From Carboxylicivirga fragile (GTDB taxonomy: Bacteria; Bacteroidota; Bacteroidia; Bacteroidales; Marinilabiliaceae): DNA of 64,000 nt. The translations under genes were made by a program, and so were the position numbers. The stretch covers positions 1 through 64,000 of the forward strand of contig JAFMVD010000003.1 of assembly GCA_025499625.1 (NCBI GenBank), given 5' to 3'. The notes beneath the pieces were generated by a model that was not told the DNA's origin, searched no databases, and saw only the letters and a list, made by a program, of their open reading frames with translations. Below are positions 51,554 to 61,747 of this stretch, piece after piece; position 1 is the first letter of the stretch, and every line of letters begins with the position of its first letter.

Positions 51554-54500
51554 ATGAAACAGCTACTAATTTTACTTGGCCTTCTAATTTCTCTTCCATT
51601 CGTGCATGCGAGTAATAATTCAATACGTTTTAAGTACCTCACAATACACGATGGCCTATCGCTTAGTTCGGTTTACTGCGTGCATCGCGATTCAAAAGGA
51701 TACATGTGGTTCGGAACCGAAGATGGCTTGAATCGCTTCGATGGTTCTAAATTTACCATTTATAATGCAAGTGCTAATAATCCCAATAGTGTTTGTGATA
51801 AGTGGATCGAGAAGATTTATGAAGATAATTTGGGGCAATTATGGTTTACTTCACGAGCAGGTTTGTCTTGTTTTAATCCGGCAACGGAACAATTCAAGAA
51901 TTTAAACTCTACCAATGGCTTGTCAAACGATACCATCACATGCCTGTTGCAAGCTCACGATTCAATCATGTATGTGGGGTCGGTCAATGGCTTGGGTTGT
52001 ATAGGTTTAGAAACTAAACGAGTAAAGAAAAGGAGTATTTGTAATGGAAGGATTAATGCGCTTCACCCAACACCTTCAGGTATTTATGTTGGTGCAAGTG
52101 AAGGTTTATTCTTGTTGAAAGCCAATGCCGTTGATACCTTACTCTCTAATGTAAATATCAATGCCTTGTGTCAATCCGGATCAAAATTGTATGCAGCAGG
52201 TCAGGATCAATTATTTATTATTGATGTTTTGGAACTGGCTATAGAAGCAAGTTTTACTTTTTCACAGTTTCCCTTGCTACAGATTGAAAAGTTGCTGCTT
52301 GACAAAGCGAACAATATATGGGTAGGATCTAATGTAGGACTGTTTAAATATCAGAACCGGAAATTGAAACAAATAGTTAAGATAAGTGATGTTTCTAATA
52401 GTTTAGCCATTGATCAATCCCGATCGCTGGAAGAAGATAATTTTGGCAATATTTGGTATGGGACTCATGATAATGGTGTTTTTTATATTCAGACCGATGG
52501 AAAAGTTCGACACATTCAAAATAATCCTGTTGATCCATCAAGCCTGAGTCAGAATGCTATTAATTGCATCTATAACGACAAGGAGTCTGGAGCCATCTGG
52601 TTAGGAACATTTGGAGCTGGCTTAAACATGTATCATCCTGCGGCCAATAAGTTTGAACTGATAAAGCACGATCCAATAAATACCAATAGTCTTGCCAGTG
52701 ATTTTATTTGGTCGGTGTGTGAAGCATCCGATGGGTCATTATGGATTGGTACCAACGATAGAGGTATATCGCGATATATTCCATCCGAAGATCGTTTTGT
52801 TAATTATATCATCGACAACAATTCAGTACGCTGTATTTATGAGGACAGTGAGAATGTAATCTGGATAGGAACCGACGGTGGTGGTTTATCACGATTTATA
52901 CCATCTAATGATAAATTCCAGACTTTTACGAAGCAGGCAGGTAATGTTAGAAGTTTATCGGATAATTCAGTAAGAGTAATATACGAGGATAGCCAAAATA
53001 GAATGTGGATTGGTACTCGTAATGGTTTGAACCTTTTTGATAGGGTGAGCAAAGAATTTAAGCATTACAAGCACATTGAAGGAGATTCAAATAGTTTATC
53101 AAACAATTTTATCTATTCAGTTATTTTTGAGGATAGTAAGGGTAATATTTGGTGTGGTACCTACGGTGGAGGGCTCAATCGTTTAAATGTCAGCAGTGGT
53201 AAATTTGAGGTTTATTCAACTGATTCGCCATCCCCCTTAAGTAACAACCTCGTATTTACTTTGCACGAGGATAACGATCATCAACTGTGGATTGGAACCA
53301 ACGATGGGCTCAATGTAATGGATTTGGAGACCAAAGAAATTCGCCAATTTAACGTAGTTGATGGTTTGCCCAATGGTGTTATTTATGGGCTTTTGCCTGA
53401 TGGAAAAGGGAGTCTTTGGTTAAGTACTAATCATGGCTTATGCTGTTTTGATATGCAAAGTGAAAAGTGTCGTAATTACGATGTTAATGATGGTTTGCAA
53501 AGCAAGGAGTTTAATGGCGGTGCCTTTCATAAAGGGAAATCTGGTAAGCTTTATTTTGGTGGGGTTTATGGACTGAATAGTTTTGATCCTACACGTATTA
53601 ATGGAACAGATAGTGAACTAAGGCCTGTTTTTACGGGGTTGGAAGTCATGGGGCAGAAGGTAGAAGTAAATCCTAGATCTGACATGCCTAGTCCATTAAT
53701 CAGCAGTGTGAACAATCAGTTTCAGATGAGCAAGAATATTGCTTTTGCTGATACAATTATCCTGGATTATAAAGATCGTTTCTTTTCACTTGAGTTTTCG
53801 GGAATGGACCACATTTTCCCGGATAAAACATTATATGCTTTTCAGCTTGCACCTATGGATAAGCAATGGAATCATGTTGGAAACCGTAATTTCGTGACCT
53901 ATGCTAATATGAAACCGGGCGAATTTAAATTTAGGGTGAAATGTGCCAAGCAGCACGATGCTTGGAGTGATAGTTATTCTGAATTAACAATTATCATTAA
54001 TCCACCTTTTTGGTTAACTTATTGGTTTATCAGTTTTGAGGTATTGTTATTCTTCATTATCGCGATATTTATTTATCGTTACCTGGTGAAGATGAAAACC
54101 AATAAGGTACTAAAGCAGCAGAATTTTAAAATCTCTGAAGCCAACCAACAATTACGAACATCGGAGGCGAACCTTAAACAAATGAATGCTACCAAGGATA
54201 AGTTTTTTTCCATCATATCGCATGACCTTAAGAATCCTTTTTCAAGTCTAATGTCCATTTCTGAAATGTTATCCGAAAATTTTGATGATTACACAAAGGA
54301 AGATAACAAAGAGTGTGTTTCCAAAATGAATAGTTCCATTAAGCAGATATATATCTTGCTCGAGAACTTGTTGACATGGTCGCGTTCGCAACGAGGTAAA
54401 ATAAGCTTTAGTGATGCAGCTTTTGATTTGGCTACGCTCATTAACGTGAACATCAACCTTTATAAGTTGGCAGCTGATAAGAAAGAAATAAAAATTAGTT

Positions 54501-54868
54501 CTAACATCAATGAGGAAGCAATGGCCAAAGGTGATCGAAATACCATTAATACAGTTGTTCGCAACCTGATGGGCAATGCCATGAAGTTTACTAATGTTGG
54601 TGGTCAAATTACCATTAATCTGCATAGAGATAACCAAGTTTGGAAAGTTGAAATACAGGATGATGGAGTGGGTATTGATACCGATGATCTGGATAAGTTG
54701 TTTTGTATTGATAAGAAGTTGAAAACAGACGGTACGGCAGGAGAAAAAGGCACAGGCTTGGGTTTGATTATTTGTAAGGAATTTGTTGAGAAGAATAAGG
54801 GGGAGATAGGTGTACATAGTGAGAAAGACAGTGGTAGTACATTTTGGTTTACTGTTCCTAAAAACTGA
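51554..54868 (+). CDS. Reg_prop/Y_Y_Y periplasmic sensor histidine kinase without receiver domain
   Basis: Encodes 1104 residues. Signal peptide (MKQLLILLGLLISLPFVHA), then repeated Reg_prop propeller motifs (GLNRFDGSKFTIYN, GSLWIGTNDRGISRY, NRMWIGTRNGLNLFDR) to about 700, a Y_Y_Y domain (about 740-815; LYAFQLAPMDKQWNHVG), one transmembrane helix (about 825-845) and a kinase core with His889 (IISHDLKNPFSSL), N box (NLMGNAMKF), DDGVGID and GTGLGLIICKE. Such sensors usually carry a receiver and AraC output; this one ends after the ATPase domain, so it must signal through a separate regulator not seen in the window. Confidence 0.93.
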   Translation: MKQLLILLGLLISLPFVHASNNSIRFKYLTIHDGLSLSSVYCVHRDSKGYMWFGTEDGLNRFDGSKFTIYNASANNPNSVCDKWIEKIYEDNLGQLWFTSRAGLSCFNPATEQFKNLNSTNGLSNDTITCLLQAHDSIMYVGSVNGLGCIGLETKRVKKRSICNGRINALHPTPSGIYVGASEGLFLLKANAVDTLLSNVNINALCQSGSKLYAAGQDQLFIIDVLELAIEASFTFSQFPLLQIEKLLLDKANNIWVGSNVGLFKYQNRKLKQIVKISDVSNSLAIDQSRSLEEDNFGNIWYGTHDNGVFYIQTDGKVRHIQNNPVDPSSLSQNAINCIYNDKESGAIWLGTFGAGLNMYHPAANKFELIKHDPINTNSLASDFIWSVCEASDGSLWIGTNDRGISRYIPSEDRFVNYIIDNNSVRCIYEDSENVIWIGTDGGGLSRFIPSNDKFQTFTKQAGNVRSLSDNSVRVIYEDSQNRMWIGTRNGLNLFDRVSKEFKHYKHIEGDSNSLSNNFIYSVIFEDSKGNIWCGTYGGGLNRLNVSSGKFEVYSTDSPSPLSNNLVFTLHEDNDHQLWIGTNDGLNVMDLETKEIRQFNVVDGLPNGVIYGLLPDGKGSLWLSTNHGLCCFDMQSEKCRNYDVNDGLQSKEFNGGAFHKGKSGKLYFGGVYGLNSFDPTRINGTDSELRPVFTGLEVMGQKVEVNPRSDMPSPLISSVNNQFQMSKNIAFADTIILDYKDRFFSLEFSGMDHIFPDKTLYAFQLAPMDKQWNHVGNRNFVTYANMKPGEFKFRVKCAKQHDAWSDSYSELTIIINPPFWLTYWFISFEVLLFFIIAIFIYRYLVKMKTNKVLKQQNFKISEANQQLRTSEANLKQMNATKDKFFSIISHDLKNPFSSLMSISEMLSENFDDYTKEDNKECVSKMNSSIKQIYILLENLLTWSRSQRGKISFSDAAFDLATLINVNINLYKLAADKKEIKISSNINEEAMAKGDRNTINTVVRNLMGNAMKFTNVGGQITINLHRDNQVWKVEIQDDGVGIDTDDLDKLFCIDKKLKTDGTAGEKGTGLGLIICKEFVEKNKGEIGVHSEKDSGSTFWFTVPKN

Positions 54869-54918
54869 CTTCCATTTTCTAATTTGAATTAATCAACAAA
54901 GAACTGATTCTATTCCAT

Positions 54919-54926
54919 TATCTTTG
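54919..54926 (+). promoter_or_regulatory. -7 promoter element upstream of ruvX
   Basis: TATCTTTG is a perfect TAnnTTTG match 16 bp before the ruvX start codon. A -33 TTTG at the right distance is not clear. Confidence 0.5.
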
Positions 54927-54942
54927 CAACAAAAGATAAAAC

Positions 54943-55356
54943 ATGGGTAGGATATTAGCCATTGATTATGGACGAAAGAAGAGTGGTATTGCAGTAAGTG
55001 ATCCGATGCAAATTATTGCCAATGGATTAACGACTGTTCCAACTCACGAGCTTTTTGATTTCTTGGTAAAATACATGCAAGAGGAGGAAGTAGAGCACAT
55101 CGTTTTAGGTTATCCTACACAAAATAGTGGTGAAGAGTCGGAGTCGATGCGCTACATTAAACCTTTCGCCAATAGGTTGAAGAATAAGTTTCCTGACTTA
55201 CCACTTACCTGGGTTGATGAACGTTTTACTTCTAAGATTGCTTTTCAGGCGATGATAGATGGCGGCTTAAAGAAGAAAGCAAGGCAGAATAAGGCAATGA
55301 TCGATAAGGTGAGTGCAACCATTATTCTACAAACATTTATGGAGCAAAATAGATAA
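54943..55356 (+). CDS. ruvX: RuvX/YqgF-type Holliday-junction resolvase or rRNA-processing nuclease
   Basis: Encodes 137 residues with the RNase H-like YqgF fold. Metal-binding carboxylates lie in RILAIDYGRKKSGIAVSD (Asp7), in the IVLGYP region and in WVDERFTS (about 87-94). The enzyme is essential in many bacteria for 16S rRNA processing and can resolve junctions. It is followed seven bases later by peptide deformylase, a common arrangement of translation-linked genes in this phylum. Confidence 0.95.
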   Translation: MGRILAIDYGRKKSGIAVSDPMQIIANGLTTVPTHELFDFLVKYMQEEEVEHIVLGYPTQNSGEESESMRYIKPFANRLKNKFPDLPLTWVDERFTSKIAFQAMIDGGLKKKARQNKAMIDKVSATIILQTFMEQNR

Positions 55357-55363
55357 GAAGCAA

Positions 55364-55918
55364 ATGATATATCCTGTTGTTGTTTATGGACATCCGGTGC
55401 TGCGAAAGGTAGCGATTAGCATTGATAAAGATTACGAGGGTTTAGAGCAATTGATTGCTGATATGTGGAATACGATGTATAAGGCAGATGGCCTTGGTCT
55501 TGCAGCGCCACAAATTGGTAAATCCATTCGTTTATTTGTGATTGATGCCGATGTGTTAAAAGATGAGTTTCCTGAATTAGCAGGATTCAAGAAGGTATTT
55601 ATCAACGCACAGATTGAGTTTCTAGAAAGTAAATTTGAATCAACTGCAGAAGGATGTTTGAGTTTGCCAATGATTAATGAAAAGGTTAAACGTCCCTCGC
55701 GCATTCGTATTAAATATCAGGACGAGCACTTTAATCATTACGAAGAAGAGTATGATGGTTTTACTGCTCGAGTAATTCAGCATGAATACGACCACATAGA
55801 AGGTAAGCTTTTTATCGATTATTTGAATCCCTTTAAAAGATTCATGTTGAAAGGCAAGCTGAATAGAATTGCCAAGGGCGAAATAGAACTTGCTTACCAA
55901 ATAAAAATAGCTGAGTAA
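55364..55918 (+). CDS. def: Peptide deformylase
   Basis: Encodes 184 residues from the ATG of MIYPVVVYGHPVLRKV; a longer frame starts inside ruvX and is less likely. The three metal and substrate motifs are present: GLGLAAPQIG (about 43-52), EGCLSLP with the metal Cys (about 100-106) and QHEYDH with the catalytic Glu and two His (about 142-147). It removes the formyl group from new proteins. Pairs with ruvX. Confidence 0.97.
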   Translation: MIYPVVVYGHPVLRKVAISIDKDYEGLEQLIADMWNTMYKADGLGLAAPQIGKSIRLFVIDADVLKDEFPELAGFKKVFINAQIEFLESKFESTAEGCLSLPMINEKVKRPSRIRIKYQDEHFNHYEEEYDGFTARVIQHEYDHIEGKLFIDYLNPFKRFMLKGKLNRIAKGEIELAYQIKIAE

Positions 55919-56217
55919 AATAGTGTTAAATCTTCTTTCTATCAGTAAGTTATTGAATAGTTCTTTTGTGGGGCTATCTTTAGATAAAGAAAAATATAAA
56001 GTAATCTGATAGAGTGTATGTTCTAGGTGTTAATTTGTTTTCTGTATTGTAAATAATCTATCGACTTATTAATATAAGTCCCCTTCTTCTTATCCTACAT
56101 CCCACAAAAAAGAGTGTTGATAAGTTAAAAGTAAGCTTTCATAAAAAAAAGGATAGTAGAGATGCTTTAATCTTTATTTTTAGTGTGGATAAACACGCAC
56201 CAATATCTGAAAATTAT
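55919..56217. other. Intergenic region before the exopolysaccharide operon
   Basis: 299 bases that must contain the promoter of the polysaccharide operon. A UpxY/NusG-type leader gene, common in Bacteroides capsule loci, is absent. I see no perfect TAnnTTTG element and no strong palindrome. Confidence 0.4.
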
Positions 56218-56979
56218 ATGAGGTTACTAATATTCATTGTAAGCACTTTGCTTTTTATTTCTTGTGTTCCTCAAAAGGAGATAGTCTACCTTCAGGATGA
56301 TCAATCAACCGAAGAAATACAAACTTTCAATAACGAGAAGGAGAAAATATTGATCAAGTCATTTGATCAATTATACATTCAGGTAAGTAGTTTCGACGAT
56401 GGCAAGATAAACTTTATGAGTAATGATGCCAACCGATATGGCGGAGGACGATCAGAGGCTGATTTAGCAATGGTTTCGTATACTGTTGATTCAAATGGTT
56501 TCATTGATTTACCTATCATCGGAAAGTTTAAAGTTAGTGGACTAAATGCTGACGAAGCGGCTGATAAGATTAGAGAAGAGCTGCAGTTGTATCTTAATGC
56601 ACCAACTGTGAAACTTAGCTTTGTGAATAAGAATATTACGGTTCTTGGTTATGTAACTAATCCTGGGCGCTACTTTTATGCAAGTGAGCATTTAAATATA
56701 CTTCAAGCTTTGGGTATGGCTGGCGATATTACCATTTATGGTAATCGTAAGTATGCTGTTATTGTGCGCGTAGTGGATAATGTGGTAAGTAAGCAGCGAG
56801 TTGATTTAACTAATGTTGCTTTGCTAGGAGATGATGCTTTTTATTTACAGCCCAACGATGTTGTTTATGTTGAGCCTTTGAAGACCAGAAAGTGGGGCAT
56901 CGAAACTTTTCCCTGGGCCATTGTTCTGTCAAGTATAACAACCTTTATTTTAGTGGCTAATTATATAAGTAATAATTAA
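56218..56979 (+). CDS. Polysaccharide export outer-membrane lipoprotein (Wza-like)
   Basis: Encodes 253 residues from the ATG of MRLLIFIVSTLLFISC, which gives a lipobox (Cys16). A Poly_export domain (about 35-130; FDQLYIQVSSFDD, YTVDSNGFIDLPIIGKFKVSGL) is followed by an SLBB domain (about 135-190; KNITVLGYVTNPGRYFYASEHLNILQALGMAGD) and a C-terminal hydrophobic anchor (about 228-248). It forms the outer-membrane pore for polysaccharide. The TAATG overlap couples it to the Wzc-type gene. Confidence 0.94.
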   Translation: MRLLIFIVSTLLFISCVPQKEIVYLQDDQSTEEIQTFNNEKEKILIKSFDQLYIQVSSFDDGKINFMSNDANRYGGGRSEADLAMVSYTVDSNGFIDLPIIGKFKVSGLNADEAADKIREELQLYLNAPTVKLSFVNKNITVLGYVTNPGRYFYASEHLNILQALGMAGDITIYGNRKYAVIVRVVDNVVSKQRVDLTNVALLGDDAFYLQPNDVVYVEPLKTRKWGIETFPWAIVLSSITTFILVANYISNN

Positions 56980-59357
56980 TGGATAAGGCACCGCTCAGCA
57001 ATAGTACGCAAGATCAATACCTCGATCTCCGAAAGGTAGTAAATGTGGTGAAGAAGAAGTGGTATTTTTTTATAATAGCACAAGTTCTGTTTATTGCATT
57101 GGCTTTTGTTTTAGGAAAGGTAATTCCACCGACTTACGAAGTAGCCACAAGTATTTATGTGAAAGAGAATGGCGCTTTTGAGAGTCAAAAAGCAATGGAG
57201 TTTTTGCAAAGCTTTCAACTCTTTGACCAAAAGAGAACATTTCAGAATGAGATGCTCATCTTGAAGTCAACGCCTTTGGTTACTGAAACGGTTGAACAGC
57301 TTGATTTAGAAATTCAGTATTACGAAAGTGAATCGTATATCGATACCGAGATTTATAAACAATCGCCATTTATTGTGCTTTACGATTCGAGCCATGTGCA
57401 GGCCATTGATGTGGCCTTTACAGTTGTGTTTTTCGACGATGGTGAATTTCATGTGACTGCCAACAATGATGATGTTAAGGTGCTTAACTATTCGACAAAT
57501 AGACTTACTAAAACCAATAAAAGTCTATCGCTTGACGATATGTTCTTTCAGTCGGATGCGATAGAGGATGAGCTTTATAAATTCCGTATTTACTTGAAGA
57601 ACCCATCTGATGCTTCATTGTTGGAGGGCAATACTTATCGTTTTGTATTTAAGGATAAGGTCGAAGTGGTTGAAGAGTTGCAGAATAACCTTAAAGTAGC
57701 TCCAGAGAATCCTGAAGTGAGTGTAGTAGAGATGGTGTTGCAAGCTAACTCCTACGAGAAAGCCATTGATTTTACTTCCACTTTAACCAATATTTACCTT
57801 CGTAAAAACCTCGAGCGTAAAAATCATTTTGCCTTTAATACTATATCCTACATCAATCAACAACTGGAAGAGATTTCAGATTCATTAAATGTGGCTGAAA
57901 GAAGATTGGAGCGTTTTAGATCGGGTAATCAAGTGATGGATATATCAAGCAAGGCCGGGCGAATATTTGAGCGTATGCATCAACTGGAACTTGAGAAATC
58001 AACCGTTGACAGGCAGTATAAGTACTATCAATATTTGGATGAGTTTTTTGAGGATAATGATAACCTGGCTGATTTAGTTGTGCCATCATCAATGGGTATA
58101 AGCGATCAAACCTTGAATGAGTTAATGCACGACCTTATTCGCTTGGTTAATCAGCGTAACGAATTAATTGGTAAGAAACAGGATAAGAGTCCGTACCTAA
58201 AGAATCTGGAGGTTCAAATAGAAAGTCTAAAGCGGCCAATCATTGAGAATATTAATTTCTCCATAACAACACTTGAAAGAACCTTGGCTGATTTAACAGT
58301 GAAGATTGATGAGATGAAAAATAACATTGAAGCCCTGCCTAAAACCGAACGTCAGTTGGTTGGTTTTGAACGTAAGTTTCAATTGAACGATGCCATTTAT
58401 ACATTCTTATTACAACGCCGTGCCGAAGCGCAGATAGCCAAGGCGTCAAATTTACCTGAGCATGAGATTGTTGAGCCCGCTCGTTTGGTTCGAAAGGTGT
58501 ATCCAAATCCAATTATTAATTATAGTTTGGCAGTTTTCTTGGGTTTACTTGTGCCAGCTTTAATATTGCTATTGATTGGTTTTTTCGATGATCGTATCAA
58601 GGGCGAACAATCATTGGAAGAATATAAGGATATACCCTACCTGGGAGCTATTATACGTAATGAAGAAAGTTTTAATGATGTAGTTGCTCGCAGGCCATCA
58701 TCTCCAATTTCTGAAACATTTCGTACCATTCGTACCAACTTGTTTTTCTTCCTGAAAGGCGAATCGCATAAATCAATCCTTGTCACTTCGGCGGTTTCTG
58801 CTGAGGGAAAAAGTTTTATGTCATTGAATCTGGCTTTATCATTGGCTCAGCTTAATAAGAAAGTGGTGCTTGTGGGTTATGATTTGCGTAAGAGTAATCA
58901 GTTTAAAGATTTAGTGGCCAATAGTGAGAAGGGATTAACATCGTACTATGTTAAAAAGATGGGGCTGAAAAGTATTATCCAGCCATCTAATTATATTAAT
59001 GTTGATGTTATTACCCCGGGTGTTATACCGCCTAACCCTATGGAGTTAATTGGGCACGAATCAACAGCTACTATCTTTGCAGAGTTGCGAAAGAAATATG
59101 ATTATATAGTAATTGATTCATCTCCTATTGGCGTAGTAAGCGATGCCTACTTGCTGATGGAACATTCCGATGTGAATCTATTTGTTATACGTGAGCATTA
59201 TAGCCGCGAGCACATTGTGAAAGGTGTTTTAAAGGAGGTGTTGAATAAGAATATTCCAAAACTAGCTTTGGTTCTTAATGCAAGTCGCATGGAAGGGAAG
59301 AAGTATCGCTACGATTATTACAACAAGTATGATTCAAAAAGCGCTAAGTTGAAGTAA
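56979..59357 (+). CDS. Wzc-type tyrosine autokinase and chain-length regulator
   Basis: Encodes 792 residues. A Wzz domain with two membrane helices (about 30-50 and 508-530) encloses a long coiled-coil periplasmic region (280-470). The cytosolic BY-kinase domain has Walker A SAVSAEGKSFMSLN (about 604-617), Walker A' VVLVGYDLRK and Walker B DYIVIDSSPIG. The C-terminus is a Tyr-rich tail (KKYRYDYYNKYDSKSAKLK), the autophosphorylation cluster. It controls polymer length and export with Wza. The A' motif has Gly-Tyr-Asp before Leu-Arg, slightly off the usual DxD form. Confidence 0.94.
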   Translation: MDKAPLSNSTQDQYLDLRKVVNVVKKKWYFFIIAQVLFIALAFVLGKVIPPTYEVATSIYVKENGAFESQKAMEFLQSFQLFDQKRTFQNEMLILKSTPLVTETVEQLDLEIQYYESESYIDTEIYKQSPFIVLYDSSHVQAIDVAFTVVFFDDGEFHVTANNDDVKVLNYSTNRLTKTNKSLSLDDMFFQSDAIEDELYKFRIYLKNPSDASLLEGNTYRFVFKDKVEVVEELQNNLKVAPENPEVSVVEMVLQANSYEKAIDFTSTLTNIYLRKNLERKNHFAFNTISYINQQLEEISDSLNVAERRLERFRSGNQVMDISSKAGRIFERMHQLELEKSTVDRQYKYYQYLDEFFEDNDNLADLVVPSSMGISDQTLNELMHDLIRLVNQRNELIGKKQDKSPYLKNLEVQIESLKRPIIENINFSITTLERTLADLTVKIDEMKNNIEALPKTERQLVGFERKFQLNDAIYTFLLQRRAEAQIAKASNLPEHEIVEPARLVRKVYPNPIINYSLAVFLGLLVPALILLLIGFFDDRIKGEQSLEEYKDIPYLGAIIRNEESFNDVVARRPSSPISETFRTIRTNLFFFLKGESHKSILVTSAVSAEGKSFMSLNLALSLAQLNKKVVLVGYDLRKSNQFKDLVANSEKGLTSYYVKKMGLKSIIQPSNYINVDVITPGVIPPNPMELIGHESTATIFAELRKKYDYIVIDSSPIGVVSDAYLLMEHSDVNLFVIREHYSREHIVKGVLKEVLNKNIPKLALVLNASRMEGKKYRYDYYNKYDSKSAKLK

Positions 59358-59368
59358 TAAAGAACCGT

Positions 59369-60502
59369 ATGGCCGATGTTCGACAAAATTCCATTTGTTT
59401 CATCATACCAAAATATGTGACCTTTAGTACGGGTGGCGCGGAAATACAAGTGCATTATTTAGTCACCGAATTCTTGAAGAGGGATTGGCAGGTTGAAATT
59501 ATATGTGGAGGCATAGGGAAGGAACAGGTGATAGCTAATAGTTCATACAATGATCCTAGAATTACCTTTCATTATTACAAATTGAGAAGTATCAGAAGTC
59601 TGGAGTTTTTTGAAGTTTATAAACTGCTTCTAAGAACTAAAGCTTCTTACTATTATCAACGAACGGATTTTGCTTTAACAGCAGCTTGTGCACTTTATTG
59701 CAAGCGGTTTAAGAAGACAATGGTATATGCCGTGGCTCAAGATAAAGATGCTCATCTTGATAAATACTTTAATGAATTTCTTTCGTTTAAGTACCAATCG
59801 AAGATTAAACGTTGGATTCGCAAAGTTGATTTTAAGGTGATTGATTGTATGGTGGAATATGGTAAAAAAAGTTCGACTCATATTGTATGTCAAAATAAGG
59901 TTCAGAAGGAACTTTTTCAAAAGAATTTTAAGCGTGACGCAGTTTTAATACCCAGTTCTTATCCGGCACAGTCAAGCGCTTCTATTGAAAAGGAACGGAT
60001 TGTATTGTGGGTTAGCAATATGACTTCCATAAAACAAGCCCATTTATTTATAGAGCTTGTTGATCAATTAGAAGTTGCACCTGTTTGGCGTTTCGTGATG
60101 ATTGGCAGAATTAGTTTAGAAATAAAGGAGTATGGTATATTGCCTGAGAATTTAGAGTTTTTAGGAGAGTTGAGTTACTCTGAAACAGAATCATGGTTTC
60201 AGAGATCAAAAATATTGGTGAACACGAGTAAGAGTGAAGGTATGCCAAATACATTTATTCAAGCGTGGTTTAATAAAGTGTTAGTTTTGGGTTTAAATGT
60301 TGATCCAGATGAGGTTCTTCAAAATAAAAAATGCGGAGTGTCTTGCAATGGCGATTTTGATCGATTAAGAGGTGTTTTAGATACTGCGATCAAAGGCAAG
60401 TTTAATGATGAGCTTTTTATTGATAATGGATACCAGTATGCCTGTACAAGCTTTGATGTTGAGAAAAATGCAGATGCTTTAATTAAATTAGTTCAATCAT
60501 AA
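59369..60502 (+). CDS. Family 4-type glycosyltransferase
   Basis: Encodes 377 residues with two Rossmann-like halves. N-terminal text FIIPKYVTFSTGGAEIQVHYLVTEFLKRDWQVEII is the acceptor-side opening typical of GT4 enzymes. The C-terminal half holds VLWVSNMTSIKQAHLFIELV and the donor-site region ILVNTSKSEGMPNTFIQAWFNKV (about 290-312), where the ExE pattern of GT4 appears as EGMPNTFIQA. Likely a cytosolic, membrane-associated step in building the repeat unit. Confidence 0.88.
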   Translation: MADVRQNSICFIIPKYVTFSTGGAEIQVHYLVTEFLKRDWQVEIICGGIGKEQVIANSSYNDPRITFHYYKLRSIRSLEFFEVYKLLLRTKASYYYQRTDFALTAACALYCKRFKKTMVYAVAQDKDAHLDKYFNEFLSFKYQSKIKRWIRKVDFKVIDCMVEYGKKSSTHIVCQNKVQKELFQKNFKRDAVLIPSSYPAQSSASIEKERIVLWVSNMTSIKQAHLFIELVDQLEVAPVWRFVMIGRISLEIKEYGILPENLEFLGELSYSETESWFQRSKILVNTSKSEGMPNTFIQAWFNKVLVLGLNVDPDEVLQNKKCGVSCNGDFDRLRGVLDTAIKGKFNDELFIDNGYQYACTSFDVEKNADALIKLVQS

Positions 60503-61747
60503 ATGAAAGTTATTCACCTTACAGGAAAAGATTTCTACGGAGCAGGACGTGCAGCTTATCGTTTGCATAAGGGGTTGCAACATGCTGGCGTTGAGTCTGA
60601 AATGTGGGTTGGAAATAAGCGACACGATGATGATACGGTGCGAAAAGTTCATAGTGGACGACTTAAAAAACTCAAATTATGGTGTTATCGCAATCTTGAA
60701 AAGTTAAGTGTCAGGATTAAAGGTCATTGGCCCAAGGAGATGTTCTCAACCGGTGGATATAGTTTCACGCTTGCCAACAAGATAAATAGAGCAAAGCCCG
60801 ATTTGGTGCATGTGCATTGGATTAATCGTGGTTTTATGAGCTTGAATGATCTTGCAAAGATTGAGGCTCCACTTGTAATATCCATGCACGACATGTGGTA
60901 TTTCACAGGAGGTTGTCATTACGACGAAGAATGTTCTTTGTATAAGAAGTCTTGCGGAAACTGTCCGGTTCTTGCTTCTTCTGAGTTACACGATTTGAGC
61001 CATACCTTATTGGCATCGAAACAGAAAGTTTATAATAAGAAACAGGATATGTTCTTTGTGGGCCTGAGTGTATGGATGGCTAATTGTGCTAAGGAAAGCT
61101 TCGTACTTAAGGGGAGAAAAGTTCTGAACCTACCAAATGGCATTGATCTGGATCTATTCAAACCTGTTGATCGTCAAGGTGTAAAAGAACGATTGGGAAT
61201 TAATGAACAGAAAAACCTCATTATTTATGCCGCGGTCGATGCCTTATCCGAATCACGCAAGGGCTATGTGTATTTGCAAGAAGCTCTTAAGTGTTTGGAT
61301 GGGGAAAGGTACGAAGTGCTTGTTATTGGGGAGTCACATGAAAGTAATGAAGTTGCTGGTATTAAAACGCATTTTTTAGGAGAAATCAATGATGATAGCA
61401 TATTGGTTGAAATCTTGTCGGCAGCTGATGTCTCTGTTGTGCCGTCCTTGCAAGAGAATTTGTCAAACATGATAATGGAGTCCCTGGCATGCGCAACACC
61501 AGTTGTTGCTTTCAATATTGGAGGTAATGGTGATATGGTAGAGCATAAGGTAAATGGCTATTTGGCGAAAAAACAAAATGTGGATGATCTGGCGAGGGGA
61601 ATAGAATGGTGTTGTGATAAGGAACATAATGCTAAATTGGCTAATAATGCAAAGGCCACTGTAGAACAGAAGTTTGATATAAACATTGTGACTAAAGACT
61701 ATTTGAACTTTTATGCATCGGTACTAAATAATGAAGTGGATGATTAA
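60503..61747 (+). CDS. Family 4 glycosyltransferase
   Basis: Encodes 414 residues. Opening text MKVIHLTGKDFYGAGRAAYRLHKGLQHAGVESEMWVGNK is typical of a group within GT4, and DLVHVHWINRGFMSL follows. A cysteine-rich insert CHYDEECSLYKKSCGNCPVL (about 135-154) is a known feature of this branch, and the donor region is VVPSLQENLSNMIMESLACATPVVAFNIGGNGDMV. The start codon directly follows the previous gene's stop, so it belongs to the same operon. Sugar specificity unknown. Confidence 0.9.
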   Translation: MKVIHLTGKDFYGAGRAAYRLHKGLQHAGVESEMWVGNKRHDDDTVRKVHSGRLKKLKLWCYRNLEKLSVRIKGHWPKEMFSTGGYSFTLANKINRAKPDLVHVHWINRGFMSLNDLAKIEAPLVISMHDMWYFTGGCHYDEECSLYKKSCGNCPVLASSELHDLSHTLLASKQKVYNKKQDMFFVGLSVWMANCAKESFVLKGRKVLNLPNGIDLDLFKPVDRQGVKERLGINEQKNLIIYAAVDALSESRKGYVYLQEALKCLDGERYEVLVIGESHESNEVAGIKTHFLGEINDDSILVEILSAADVSVVPSLQENLSNMIMESLACATPVVAFNIGGNGDMVEHKVNGYLAKKQNVDDLARGIEWCCDKEHNAKLANNAKATVEQKFDINIVTKDYLNFYASVLNNEVDD

